Assembly: GCF_040546765.1 (NCBI RefSeq)
Contig: NZ_JBEPOK010000001.1
Span: 5,146,001 to 5,210,000 of the forward strand
Direction of reading: 5' to 3'
DNA length: 64,000 nt
DNA from: Arthrobacter sp. OAP107
GTDB lineage: Bacteria; Actinomycetota; Actinomycetes; Actinomycetales; Micrococcaceae
This document shows, one piece after another, positions 8,275 through 17,015 of this stretch. The notes below the pieces were generated by a model. It did not search any database and was not told the DNA's origin. It saw nothing but the letters and a program-made list of their open reading frames with translations. The position numbers were made by a program, and so were the translations under genes. How positions within the stretch are numbered: the first letter of the stretch is position 1; each line of letters begins with the position of its first letter.

Positions 8275-10395
8275 CTACTTTTTCCTCCGCCGCCGCGACG
8301 GGAAATGCGGGTTCTGGCCGGGGGTCCCCTGGTAGGTCCGGCGGCCTGGAAGCGGGATCTCGCCACGCAGGGCGTTCCCGCGGGCCGTTCCGGGGACGTC
8401 CTCCTCGGGAAGGTAAGTGGCGCCGTCGTAATCTTCCGGTTCCGGCCGGGGCGCAGGCCCGGCACGGAAGGAGGCGGAATCGAACTCGCCGGAAATCCGC
8501 GGAATCAGGCCGGTGTCCGAAGAGACCGTGGCGCGCTCCGGCGTCGGACGACGCCGGGACGGAATATCAGCGCCATCGCCGGCGGCCGAAGCCCCGGAGC
8601 CGGCGGGCGCAGTCGGCGCAGCCGCCGGTGTGCCGGAACCACGGCCCAGCCGCCCCAGCAGGGGCTGCAGCAGGTCACGCAGTTCCGTGACCCGGAACAG
8701 CTTCAGCAGCACCAGGTACGCGGCCAGCATGACGGGGCCGACGACGACGATGGTCACCAAGGCGGCGGGCCGGCTGCTCCAGGCAAAGCCGACCGGGCTG
8801 TAGCTGCCCATGAGCCACAGTGCCCCCGCGCCCGCAACTGCCGAGCCGAGTGCTGCGTAGCCCATGCGGATGTACGAGTTGATGATCCGCGGGCCATCCA
8901 GATGCCCCAGAAGCCGGCGCAGGAAGACCGCCGAAACGACCACCGAGAGGATGTTCCCCGCAGTGTAGAGGACGGCGATGGCGAAAATGATCCGGTCGAA
9001 CGGCAGGAACTGGATGAAGAATGCGGCCACCACATTCACCAGGGCCAGCACCAGTTGGATGTAGAACGGCGTGCGGGCGTCCTCGTTGGCGTAGAAGACC
9101 CGGGACATCATGAAGTTGGCGCTCATGAAGGGTGTGCTGAGCGCCAGGATGGTGAGCGTCTGCGCCAGCATGACGCCGTCGGTACGGGCTCCGCCGGAGA
9201 AGAACATGCCCAGCGGACCGGCCAGGGCGAACAGCGCCAGCGCGCCGAACACCGTGGCGACTGCCATGGTTCGCAGGCCGTGGGACAGGGCGTCCCGAAG
9301 TGCCACGCGGTTGCCGTCCTGGGAGGCACGGGTCATGCGGTTGAACAGCACCGTGGCCAGCGAGAGCGCGATGATGGAGTGCGGCAGCAGGTACAGCTGG
9401 CTTGCCACTTCCAGGACCGCGTTGCCCGGAAGCATGTCACCGGCGGGATCGCCGGCCTCCTGCAGCCGGAGACGCTCGGCGCCGGGGATGGTGGCGATGC
9501 GCATGACGTACAGGAACGCGAGCTGCCCGACGGCGGCCGTCATGAGCGTCCACATGCTCAGCCTCGCGGCATGACCCAACCCCACCCCGCGCCAGCCGAA
9601 GCGCGGCCGCAAACCGAGCTTCAGCCGGAATACCGGGATCAGGAGGATGGCCGTCTGGGAGAGGACGCCGATGGTGGAGAACCCGGCGACGAAGAATGTC
9701 TGGGACGCACCCCAGTTGTCCAGCGAATGCCGGTTGACATTGTTGGCACCGAAGATCCAGATGAACATGCCGAGGCCGGCAATCGCCACGACGTTGTTCA
9801 GGATGGGCGCCCACATGGCCGGGCCGAAGGCACCGTTGGCATTGAGGACCTGGGTCAGCAGCGCGTACAGGCCGTAGAAGAAGATCTGCGGCAGGCACCA
9901 GAAGGCGAAGGTAACGGCCAGCGCCTTTTGCTGGGGCGAGTAGCCTTGCGTGGTGAGTTCGATGACGGCGGGCGCAAACAGCGTGACCAGCAGGGTCAGG
10001 GACAGCAGGACGAGAACTGCCAGCGTGAGCAGCCTGCTGATGTAGTCCGCTCCCCTGTCCGGCGCTTTGCTGGCCTTGATGATCTGCGGCACCAGCACGG
10101 CATTGAAGACGCCGCCGGCCACGAGCAGGAAGATCAGGTTGGGCAGGTTGTTGGCGTTGATGAACGTGTCATTAACTGTCGAGCCCAGGCCGAGCGCGGC
10201 GCCGAGCATCCAGGTCTTGCCGAATCCCAGCACGCGGGACACCAGCGTCCCCGCGGCCATGATGGCGCTGGAACGGGCCTCGCCGGGCTGCGCGGCACCG
10301 GAGGCTGCCTCGCTGGCGGGCGCCACACCGGGCGGTGTTTCGCCCGGCTGCGAGGGCTGGTCGGAGGACGGATTGGCTGCTGACATCGTCTTCAT
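8275..10395 (-). CDS. murJ: lipid II flippase MurJ
   Basis: Polytopic membrane protein of about 706 residues that moves the peptidoglycan precursor lipid II across the membrane. The MviN signature is clear from ILVSR-type sequence SRVLGFGKTWML and INANNLPN onward, with about 14 hydrophobic segments. The last 130 or so residues are a polar cytoplasmic tail rich in Pro, Arg and Asp. The start at 10395 (ATG behind GGGTGAG) is preferred; a GTG at 10425 and an ATG at 10386 are alternatives. It precedes the pseudokinase gene on the same strand. Confidence 0.93.
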   Translation of the reverse strand: MKTMSAANPSSDQPSQPGETPPGVAPASEAASGAAQPGEARSSAIMAAGTLVSRVLGFGKTWMLGAALGLGSTVNDTFINANNLPNLIFLLVAGGVFNAVLVPQIIKASKAPDRGADYISRLLTLAVLVLLSLTLLVTLFAPAVIELTTQGYSPQQKALAVTFAFWCLPQIFFYGLYALLTQVLNANGAFGPAMWAPILNNVVAIAGLGMFIWIFGANNVNRHSLDNWGASQTFFVAGFSTIGVLSQTAILLIPVFRLKLGLRPRFGWRGVGLGHAARLSMWTLMTAAVGQLAFLYVMRIATIPGAERLRLQEAGDPAGDMLPGNAVLEVASQLYLLPHSIIALSLATVLFNRMTRASQDGNRVALRDALSHGLRTMAVATVFGALALFALAGPLGMFFSGGARTDGVMLAQTLTILALSTPFMSANFMMSRVFYANEDARTPFYIQLVLALVNVVAAFFIQFLPFDRIIFAIAVLYTAGNILSVVVSAVFLRRLLGHLDGPRIINSYIRMGYAALGSAVAGAGALWLMGSYSPVGFAWSSRPAALVTIVVVGPVMLAAYLVLLKLFRVTELRDLLQPLLGRLGRGSGTPAAAPTAPAGSGASAAGDGADIPSRRRPTPERATVSSDTGLIPRISGEFDSASFRAGPAPRPEPEDYDGATYLPEEDVPGTARGNALRGEIPLPGRRTYQGTPGQNPHFPSRRRRKK

Positions 10396-10458
10396 CGTCT
10401 CACCCGGGTGCTGATAATGCGGCACTCAAGGGGGTATCCGGCAGGCATTGCCTGACGG

Positions 10459-11007
10459 TCAGAGGTGCTCGGGAAGGACTTCGCGTGCCAGGTCGGCGAT
10501 GCGGCGTTCATTGGGGAACGAAAGCTTGCGGGCAAGCTCGTGGATGGGAACCCAGGCAACATCAACCGCTTCCTTGTCAGGATCGTTTTCGATGGTGAGT
10601 TCGCCGCCGGTGGCGCGGAGCAGGTAGTGGTGCACAGTCTTGTGGACGCGGTGCCCGCTGACCGTAAACCAGTAATCAATGCTGCCCAGCGGGGCCAGAA
10701 TGTCACCGTCGATGCCGGTTTCCTCGGCAATCTCACGGACCGCGGCTTCCTCGTTGTTCTCCCGGCCCTCCGGATGGCCCTTGGGCAGGCACCACTCCAG
10801 CCGTCCGCCCCTGTTAAGGCGGGCAATAATCGCAACCCTCAGTTCGTCGTCGGACGTGTCCACCACGACGCCTCCGGCGGAGATCTCCTCCACAGTGGGG
10901 AGCGAGGCCGGGGCCGAGTGCGGTGCAGGCGCGACGTGGGCACCGATTGCCGACGGCAACGGCGGGTTCGTCCTCCTGCCGGGAGCGCTCGGTACTGGAT
11001 GGGCCAT
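10459..11007 (-). CDS. NUDIX hydrolase
   Basis: Protein of 182 residues. The Nudix box is complete: G-x5-E-x7-REIAEETGI, beginning at GHPEGRENNEEA. It hydrolyses a nucleoside diphosphate linked to another moiety; the exact substrate cannot be told. The ATG at 11007 places about 35 flexible Pro/Ala-rich residues before the domain. The much longer open frame upstream is antisense to cca and is not coding. The gene is divergent from cca, the neighbour arrangement commonly seen in actinobacteria close to murJ. Confidence 0.88.
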   Translation of the reverse strand: MAHPVPSAPGRRTNPPLPSAIGAHVAPAPHSAPASLPTVEEISAGGVVVDTSDDELRVAIIARLNRGGRLEWCLPKGHPEGRENNEEAAVREIAEETGIDGDILAPLGSIDYWFTVSGHRVHKTVHHYLLRATGGELTIENDPDKEAVDVAWVPIHELARKLSFPNERRIADLAREVLPEHL

Positions 11008-11154
11008 GCAGTCCACTCTAACGACTCTTGCCCCGCCGTGATGACCGGGACATGGCTTGCAGGTGGACTGCATGTGACGGGCTTCGCCGGCGCCGTCGCA
11101 CAATGACGGGATTTGGTGCGGTGGGGCTTGGTTTTCTGACAAGCTTAAGTAACT

Positions 11155-12666
11155 ATGGCGCACGCACATCAAAAGACTGATCTTCACACCGTTGACTTCC
11201 AGGTGGACCCGGTGGTCCTGGAGCTCGGTCAGCGGTTCGTGGATGCCGGTCATGAGCTGTCGCTGGTCGGCGGCCCGGTCCGGGACCTTTTCCTGGGCCG
11301 TGCCTCCCCCGACCTCGATTTCACGACGGATGCGACGCCGGACCAGACCGTGGCGCTGATCAAGAAGTGGGCGGACAACTTCTGGGAGATCGGCCGCGCC
11401 TTCGGGACGATCGGCATGCGCAAGGCCGGCTTCCAGATTGAAATCACCACTTACCGCGCCGAGGCCTACGACCCCGAGTCCCGGAAACCCGAGGTGGCCT
11501 TCGGTTCCTCTCTGACAGATGACCTGCTGCGCCGTGACTTCACCATCAACGCCATGGCTCTGCGGCTGCCGTCGATGGAGCTTGTGGATCCCTTCGGCGG
11601 AGTCCGCGACCTGCACGCCTCCGTGCTGGCCACCCCTGGCGCTCCCGAGGCATCCTTCTCCGACGATCCGCTGCGGATGATGCGGGCCGCCCGGTTCGCG
11701 TCCCAGCTGGGCGTGACGGTTCGGGAGGACGTCCGCACTGCCATGACCCGGATGGCCGAACGCATCAGCATCATCTCTGCCGAACGCGTCCGCGACGAGC
11801 TGGTCAAGCTCATCTGCGGGCAGCACCCCCGCGTGGGCACCGACCTGCTGGTGGACACCGGCCTCGCCGAGTTCGTGCTGCCCGAGGTGTCCGCACTCCG
11901 GCTGGAATCGGACGAGCACCACCGGCACAAGGACGTCTACCAGCACTCGCTCCAGGTCCTGGAGCAGGCGGCAGCATTGGAGACAGACTCCGACGGCGCG
12001 GTCCCCGGCCCCGATTTTGTCCTCCGGTTTGCGGCACTGATGCACGACGTCGGGAAACCGGCTACACGCCGGTTCGAACCGGGCGGTGCAGTTAGCTTCC
12101 GCCACCACGACATGGTGGGGGCGAAGCTGACGACGAAGCGAATGAAGAAGCTGCGCTTCGATAACGACACCATCAAGGCGGTGGCCCGTCTCGTGGAACT
12201 GCACATGCGCTTCTACGGCTACGGTGACGCCGGCTGGACCGATTCCGCGGTGCGCCGCTACGTCACCGACGCCGGTCCCCTGCTGGAGCGCCTGCACCGG
12301 CTGACCCGCTCCGACGTCACCACCCGCAACCAGCGCAAGGCCGACCGGCTGTCCTTCGCCTACGACGACCTGGAATCCCGGATTGCCGCGCTCCGTGAGC
12401 AGGAATCCCTGGACGCGGTCCGGCCGGACCTCAATGGCGCCGAGATCATGGCCCTGCTGGACCTCAAGCCCGGGCCCGTCGTGGGCAGGGCGTACAAGTT
12501 CCTGCTGGAGGAACGGATGGAAAACGGCCCGCTCGATCCCGCCGATGCCGAGTCCCGGCTGCGGGCCTGGTGGGCTGAGCAGCCTGAGTCAGCCGCGCCT
12601 TCCGCTTCTGTGGCTCCTGCTTCTCCCGCCGACGTCGAATCTTCCCCAACTGAGGAGTCCAAGTGA
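11155..12666 (+). CDS. cca: CCA tRNA nucleotidyltransferase
   Basis: Adds or repairs the 3'-terminal CCA of tRNAs. The protein is 503 residues long. The N-terminal nucleotidyltransferase motif GGPVRDLFLGR with the metal-binding DLDF is at about residues 40-60, the tRNA-binding head follows, and an HD phosphohydrolase domain (LMHDVGKPATRR) sits near residue 300. The last 35 residues are a low-complexity Ala/Ser/Pro tail. The stop overlaps the GTG start of the next gene by 4 bp, implying translational coupling. Confidence 0.95.
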   Translation: MAHAHQKTDLHTVDFQVDPVVLELGQRFVDAGHELSLVGGPVRDLFLGRASPDLDFTTDATPDQTVALIKKWADNFWEIGRAFGTIGMRKAGFQIEITTYRAEAYDPESRKPEVAFGSSLTDDLLRRDFTINAMALRLPSMELVDPFGGVRDLHASVLATPGAPEASFSDDPLRMMRAARFASQLGVTVREDVRTAMTRMAERISIISAERVRDELVKLICGQHPRVGTDLLVDTGLAEFVLPEVSALRLESDEHHRHKDVYQHSLQVLEQAAALETDSDGAVPGPDFVLRFAALMHDVGKPATRRFEPGGAVSFRHHDMVGAKLTTKRMKKLRFDNDTIKAVARLVELHMRFYGYGDAGWTDSAVRRYVTDAGPLLERLHRLTRSDVTTRNQRKADRLSFAYDDLESRIAALREQESLDAVRPDLNGAEIMALLDLKPGPVVGRAYKFLLEERMENGPLDPADAESRLRAWWAEQPESAAPSASVAPASPADVESSPTEESK

Positions 12667-13244
12667 ACGCCGCCAACATCGCCCGCCCCCAGCTCTGGAT
12701 CCTGCGGCACGGCGAAACCGAATGGTCCAAGAGCGGCCAGTACACCGGGCTGACGGACCTGCCCCTGACGGTGGAGGGGGAGCAGCAGGCAGTCGAAGCG
12801 CGGAGGATTCTGGACACCGTCGACTTCGACCTGGTCCTGACCTCCCCGCTGCGCCGTGCCCGGCGCACTGCCGAACTCGCCGGTTTCCCTGACGCCGTCC
12901 ACGAACCGCTGGCCGTCGAGTGGGACTACGGCGACTACGAAGGCATCAGCTCCGACCTGATCCGCAAGGACAACCCCGACTACCTGATCTGGACGCACGG
13001 GGTTCCCAACGGCGAAAAGCTGGAGGATGTCGCAGCGCGGGCAGACAAGATCATTGCCCGGGTCCTGGAGTCCGGGCTGGACAACGTCCTGGTCGTGGCC
13101 CATGGCCACTTTTCCCGCATCCTCACCGCCCGCTGGCTCGAACTCGATCCGGCTGAGGGCCGGCATTTCCTTCTCGGAACGGCCAAAGTCTGCACCCTCG
13201 GCTGGGACAAAAGGACTCCCGTGATTCTCCGTTGGGGCCTGTAA
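12663..13244 (+). CDS. histidine phosphatase family protein
   Basis: Phosphoglycerate-mutase-like phosphatase of 193 residues. The catalytic RHGETEW motif (phosphohistidine) is near residue 15 and the second histidine lies in VVAHGHFSR. The members span sugar phosphatases, CobC-type and others, so the substrate is not assignable. The GTG start lies inside the cca stop codon (GTGA overlap), which sets the start and marks an operon. Confidence 0.9.
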   Translation: MNAANIARPQLWILRHGETEWSKSGQYTGLTDLPLTVEGEQQAVEARRILDTVDFDLVLTSPLRRARRTAELAGFPDAVHEPLAVEWDYGDYEGISSDLIRKDNPDYLIWTHGVPNGEKLEDVAARADKIIARVLESGLDNVLVVAHGHFSRILTARWLELDPAEGRHFLLGTAKVCTLGWDKRTPVILRWGL

Positions 13245-13412
13245 AAGCGCCTTTTTGGATTTGTTTTTCGAATTCTTGGAAAATGTGTAGTCAACGCCGG
13301 CATTCCTGGTGTACTTTTATTCCTGACCCCAGAGCGATCTGCCGGGGTCTTGGCGCACGCTGTTCGACCAGTCAGTCGGAACAGCGGCAGAGCAGAAAAG
13401 GAGGATGGGAAA

Positions 13413-13508
13413 ATGATTACTTTGACTAGCGGATGGAAGATGACCATGTCCGCGTTTCCGGCCTTCGTTGCTGCTCCGCGCCCTCTTCACGGACTCGCCC
13501 GAGCCTAG
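13413..13508 (+). CDS. 31-residue small ORF with strong RBS
   Basis: An ATG-started frame of 31 codons sits behind AAAAGGAGG, with the start 8 nt after the GGAGG. The peptide starts MITLTSGWKMTM and ends PLHGLARA. No family is recognised and no membrane helix is evident. It could be a leader peptide, an antimicrobial or signalling peptide, or chance. It lies 170 bp after the phosphatase gene in a stretch more A+T-rich than its neighbours. Confidence 0.4.
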   Translation: MITLTSGWKMTMSAFPAFVAAPRPLHGLARA

Positions 13509-13846
13509 TTCTGACTCCCGGCTTTATTCTGGCCGTCCCGCCGCTCTCCCGTACTTATGCGGGAAAGCAGGCTGGACATCGGCAGATTTTGCCGTCTCCT
13601 CAGAGGCTCTGACCCCGGCGGTCTGATGTAGCGGAACAGCGCGATTGCGCGGCACCCCACAATTCGGAACCCTGCTTCCTGTTGGTGATTGCCGCGCTGC
13701 CGTCTCGTGGGCCCATTGCCGCTTTTGCGGATCATATTTCCTTGCCGGGCATTTCTTTGCCCTTTTATTGCCATTTCTTCGCCTGCTTAATGGCTCTAAT
13801 TGCCATGCCCGGATTCTTTCCTCATTTCCTGAAAGGAGGTGAAATT
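13509..13846. other. 338-bp gap between two small ORFs
   Basis: No supported gene. A small hairpin (CTCTCCCG at about 13543 paired with CGGGAAAG at about 13559) follows the first small ORF. One frame running into the next small ORF is hydrophobic, but its codon use is poor and it lacks its own ribosome binding site. Confidence 0.5.
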
Positions 13847-13987
13847 TTGCTGCGCAAAATCCAAGAGATCCTTGCCGGCCTCGGTTCGGCATCGGTCCAG
13901 CAGCCACAGTTCGACGGCCACCTGCTGGACCGGAAACGGGAGGACGTCTACACGCTCATGCAGGAAGAGATGATCAGCCTGCGCTGA
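13847..13987 (+). CDS. 46-residue small protein, unknown
   Basis: Starts at TTG behind AAAGGAGGTGA, one of the strongest Shine-Dalgarno sequences in the window. Codon third positions are strongly G/C, as in real genes here. The product begins LLRKIQEILAGLG and ends MQEEMISLR, is soluble and probably alpha-helical. No family is recognised. It ends 50 bp before the GT87-like gene and could be co-transcribed with it. Confidence 0.6.
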   Translation: MLRKIQEILAGLGSASVQQPQFDGHLLDRKREDVYTLMQEEMISLR

Positions 13988-14037
13988 ACCTATGCCGGCG
14001 ACCCGACGGCCAGCGACCCACCGGTAAGCTCGAGAGC

Positions 14038-15507
14038 ATGCAGGAGACACAGCAGCCGCCCGATCGAAAGCTCGCGCGCCTGGTGGTGCCGAGCCGCAGC
14101 GACCGCTTCCTGCGGAACTTCACCGAGCTCATCGGCGGGCCCCTGGGCCAGCGGTCTGCCCCGGGGGTGGTCGCGCCCGGCTTCTTCACGGTGGAACGTG
14201 TGCTGATCATCCTGACCGTGCTCGCCGCCCTCGCTGCCATCGCCATCAAGGACTACTGCCGGGTGAACGGCTGGGAGACGCCGTCGCAGTTCTACGCGAC
14301 CTGCTATTCAGACTTCCCCGAGCTGTTCCGCAACCGGGGCCTGGGCGACGGGGCATTTCCGTTTTTCACCCAGGGTGCCCTCTTCGAGTATCCGGTCCTG
14401 ATGGGACTGATTGCCGGCATCACGGCCCGTCTGGTTCCCGGCGAGGGAGTCACCGACGCCCGGATCCTCGGCTACTTCGACCTCAACGCAACGCTGGTCG
14501 CCGCTGTCTGGATCGTCACCGTGCTGGCCACGGCCCGCATGAGCCGGCGGCGTCCCTGGGACGCGGCGATGGTGGCCCTGGCGCCCGGCATCGTCCTCGC
14601 CGGAGTGATCAACTGGGACATGTGGGCCGTGGCCATGCTGGCCCTCGGCATGTACTTCCTGTCCCGGGAGCGGCTGGTCCTTGCCGGCGTCCTGATCGGA
14701 CTGGGAACCGCCACCAAGCTGTACCCCGTTCTGGTCTTCGGCGCCATCTTCCTGCTGGCCCTGCGCACCGGGAAGATCCGGGCCTTCGTGGTCCCGGCAG
14801 CATCCGCCGCGGCAGCCTGGCTGGCCGTCAATCTGCCCATTGCCGCGCGGGACCCGGCCGGCTGGAGGTACTTCTTCGAGTTCACCCAGGACCGCCCCGC
14901 GGGCTACAGCTCACCCTGGTTTGCGTACAACCTGGTGGCCGGGCGGGTGCGCTGGACGCTCCTCACGCCGGAGGCCATCAACACGCTCGCCCTGAACATG
15001 TTCCTGCTCGCCTGTGTCCTCATTGCGGTCCTGGCCCTGACCGCCCCGCAACGGCCGCGCATGGCACAGCTGACCTTCCTGATCGTCGCGGCCTTCATCC
15101 TTACCAACAAGGTCTACTCGCCCCAGTTTGTCCTGTGGCTCGTGCCGCTGCTGGCCCTCGCCCGGCCGAAGTGGCGTGATTTCCTGATCTGGCAGGGCAT
15201 TGAGGGGCTGCACTGGGCGGCCATCTGGATGTATCTTGGCCAAGTGACCAGCGGTGGCGTATCACAGCACAACATCGACATGCCGTATTACGTCCTGGCC
15301 GTCGCCGCCCATATGCTTGCGACCGCATATCTCATGCTGCGGGTCGCCTGGGACATCTGGGACCCCCGCTACGATCCCATCCGGCGGCACGCGATGGACG
15401 ACCCCCACGGCGGTCCCTTCGACAGGGCCCAGGACTGGCTGCGGATCGATCTGTTCCGTCCCTCTGCCTCCCTGGTCCCGTGGCGAACGGTTTCCCGCGA
15501 TGTCTGA
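14038..15507 (+). CDS. GT87/DUF2029-type integral membrane glycosyltransferase
   Basis: Membrane protein of 489 residues with roughly ten hydrophobic segments. The conserved signature of polyprenyl-phosphate-dependent mannosyltransferases is present: an early acidic loop (CYSDFPELF), FEYPVLMG, and GLGTATKLYPVLVFGAIF near residue 220-240. Members transfer mannose or arabinose to cell-envelope glycolipids from the outer face of the membrane. The acceptor here is unknown. The stop overlaps the next gene by 8 bp. Confidence 0.8.
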   Translation: MQETQQPPDRKLARLVVPSRSDRFLRNFTELIGGPLGQRSAPGVVAPGFFTVERVLIILTVLAALAAIAIKDYCRVNGWETPSQFYATCYSDFPELFRNRGLGDGAFPFFTQGALFEYPVLMGLIAGITARLVPGEGVTDARILGYFDLNATLVAAVWIVTVLATARMSRRRPWDAAMVALAPGIVLAGVINWDMWAVAMLALGMYFLSRERLVLAGVLIGLGTATKLYPVLVFGAIFLLALRTGKIRAFVVPAASAAAAWLAVNLPIAARDPAGWRYFFEFTQDRPAGYSSPWFAYNLVAGRVRWTLLTPEAINTLALNMFLLACVLIAVLALTAPQRPRMAQLTFLIVAAFILTNKVYSPQFVLWLVPLLALARPKWRDFLIWQGIEGLHWAAIWMYLGQVTSGGVSQHNIDMPYYVLAVAAHMLATAYLMLRVAWDIWDPRYDPIRRHAMDDPHGGPFDRAQDWLRIDLFRPSASLVPWRTVSRDV

Positions 15508-16939
15508 TGTCGCCGTCGTTGGTTCAGGACCCAACGGACTCGCCGCCGCCGTTGTCATGGCGCGGGCGGGACTCAAGGTGCGCGTGTACGAGGCCGGGGA
15601 CCAGCTCGGCGGCGGATCCCGGACGTCCCAGGTCATCGAGGAGGGGCACTGGCACGACGTCTGCTCGGCCGTGCACCCGATGGCGCTGGCCTCGCCCTTT
15701 TTCCGTGCCTTTGAGCTGGCGCGGCGGGTGGACCTGAAGCTTCCGCCTGTGCAGTTCGGCTCACCGCTGGAGCGCGGCCGGTCGGCGCTGGCGTACCGGT
15801 CGCTCGACCGGACCGCCGATGAGCTTGGCCGCGACGGCCGCGCCTACCGGAGGCTCCTCGCTCCGCTGGTGCGGCACATCGACGGCATTGTGCAAACCAC
15901 GTCCGACCAGCTGCTGCGCGTTCCCGGCGACCCGCTGGCTGCCGCCGTTCTGGGGCTGCGGACCTTTGAGCAGGGATCGCCTCTTTGGAACCTGCGTTTC
16001 CGGCAGGACCTGGCACCTGCCCTCGTCAGCGGTGTGGCAGCCCACGTCGTGGGGCGTCTTCCGTCTCTTGCGGGGGCGGGCGCCGGCCTGCTGCTCAACG
16101 CGCTGGCGCACAGCGGGGGCTGGCCGATTCCAATAGGCGGATCGTCCGCAATCGCAGAAGCCATGGCGAGCGACGTGGAAGCCCACGGCGGCGAGCTGCA
16201 GACCGGGTTCCGGGTCACTTCGCTGGCGGAACTCGAGCCGGCGAAGGCAGTCCTTCTGGATGTGGCTCCACCTGCCCTGTCCCGCATTGCCGGCAGCCGC
16301 CTGCCTGCGTCCTACCGCCGCGCGCTGGAGTCCTTCCGGTTCGGCAACGGCGCGTGCAAGGTGGACTTCATCCTCTCCGGGCCCGTACCGTGGACCGCTG
16401 CCGGACTGGCAGGTGCCGGAACTGTGCACGTGGGCGGCACCCGGGTGGAGATGGCGGCGGCGGAGTACGCCGTGTCCCAGGGCAGGCACCCGGAGCGGCC
16501 CTACGTCCTGGTTTCACAGCCGTCCGTGGTTGATCCCGGCCGCGCGCCGCAGGGCAGGCACATCCTCTGGACCTACTGCCATGTTCCCGCGGGGTCCACG
16601 GTGGACATGGGCCAGGCCGTCATGGACCAGCTGGAGCGCTTCGCGCCCGGGTTCCGGGACCTGGTGCTGCGGCACAAGGTCACCACGGCGGCAGAACTGG
16701 CCGCCTACAACGAAAACTACGTCGGCGGCGACTTCAGCGCCGGCCTGCTGGACGCCCGCGGCCTAATTCAGCGGCCCGTCGTCTCGCCGGTGCCCTGGCG
16801 GACTCCCGCGCGCGGGGTCTACCTCTGCTCCTCCTCGACGCCGCCCGGACCAGGCGTCACGGGCATGCCCGGGTTCCGCGCGGCTGAATATGCGCTCAAG
16901 GACATATTTGGGCTGGACGTCCCGGCCCTCGGCCTTTAG
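15500..16939 (+). CDS. FAD-dependent phytoene-desaturase-like oxidoreductase
   Basis: Protein of 479 residues. The N-terminal dinucleotide fold GSGPNGLAAAVVMARAG and the GG doublet GGGSRT are typical of the NAD(P)/FAD oxidoreductases related to carotenoid desaturases, and the C-terminus has the matching FAD segment (PPGPGVTGMPGFRAAE). No carotenoid genes are adjacent, so a carotenoid role is not supported. The ATG at 15500 is chosen because the fold starts immediately after it and it overlaps the upstream stop. Confidence 0.82.
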   Translation: MSDVAVVGSGPNGLAAAVVMARAGLKVRVYEAGDQLGGGSRTSQVIEEGHWHDVCSAVHPMALASPFFRAFELARRVDLKLPPVQFGSPLERGRSALAYRSLDRTADELGRDGRAYRRLLAPLVRHIDGIVQTTSDQLLRVPGDPLAAAVLGLRTFEQGSPLWNLRFRQDLAPALVSGVAAHVVGRLPSLAGAGAGLLLNALAHSGGWPIPIGGSSAIAEAMASDVEAHGGELQTGFRVTSLAELEPAKAVLLDVAPPALSRIAGSRLPASYRRALESFRFGNGACKVDFILSGPVPWTAAGLAGAGTVHVGGTRVEMAAAEYAVSQGRHPERPYVLVSQPSVVDPGRAPQGRHILWTYCHVPAGSTVDMGQAVMDQLERFAPGFRDLVLRHKVTTAAELAAYNENYVGGDFSAGLLDARGLIQRPVVSPVPWRTPARGVYLCSSSTPPGPGVTGMPGFRAAEYALKDIFGLDVPALGL

Positions 16940-17015
16940 CCGCCGCTGCGCCGCGTATCTGTGATGTGGCTGTGTTGTGGCCCGTCCCCCGCATCCGCCG
17001 GGGGATAATAACGCC

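Noticed and set aside
8272..10383. Plus-strand open frame of about 700 codons opposite murJ
   Set aside because: It is the antisense shadow of a high-GC gene; its product is low-complexity and unlike any family, while murJ on the other strand is clear.
11008..12297. N-terminal extension of the NUDIX frame across cca
   Set aside because: The extension is antisense to a well-supported cca gene; the NUDIX domain and a plausible start lie entirely below 11007.
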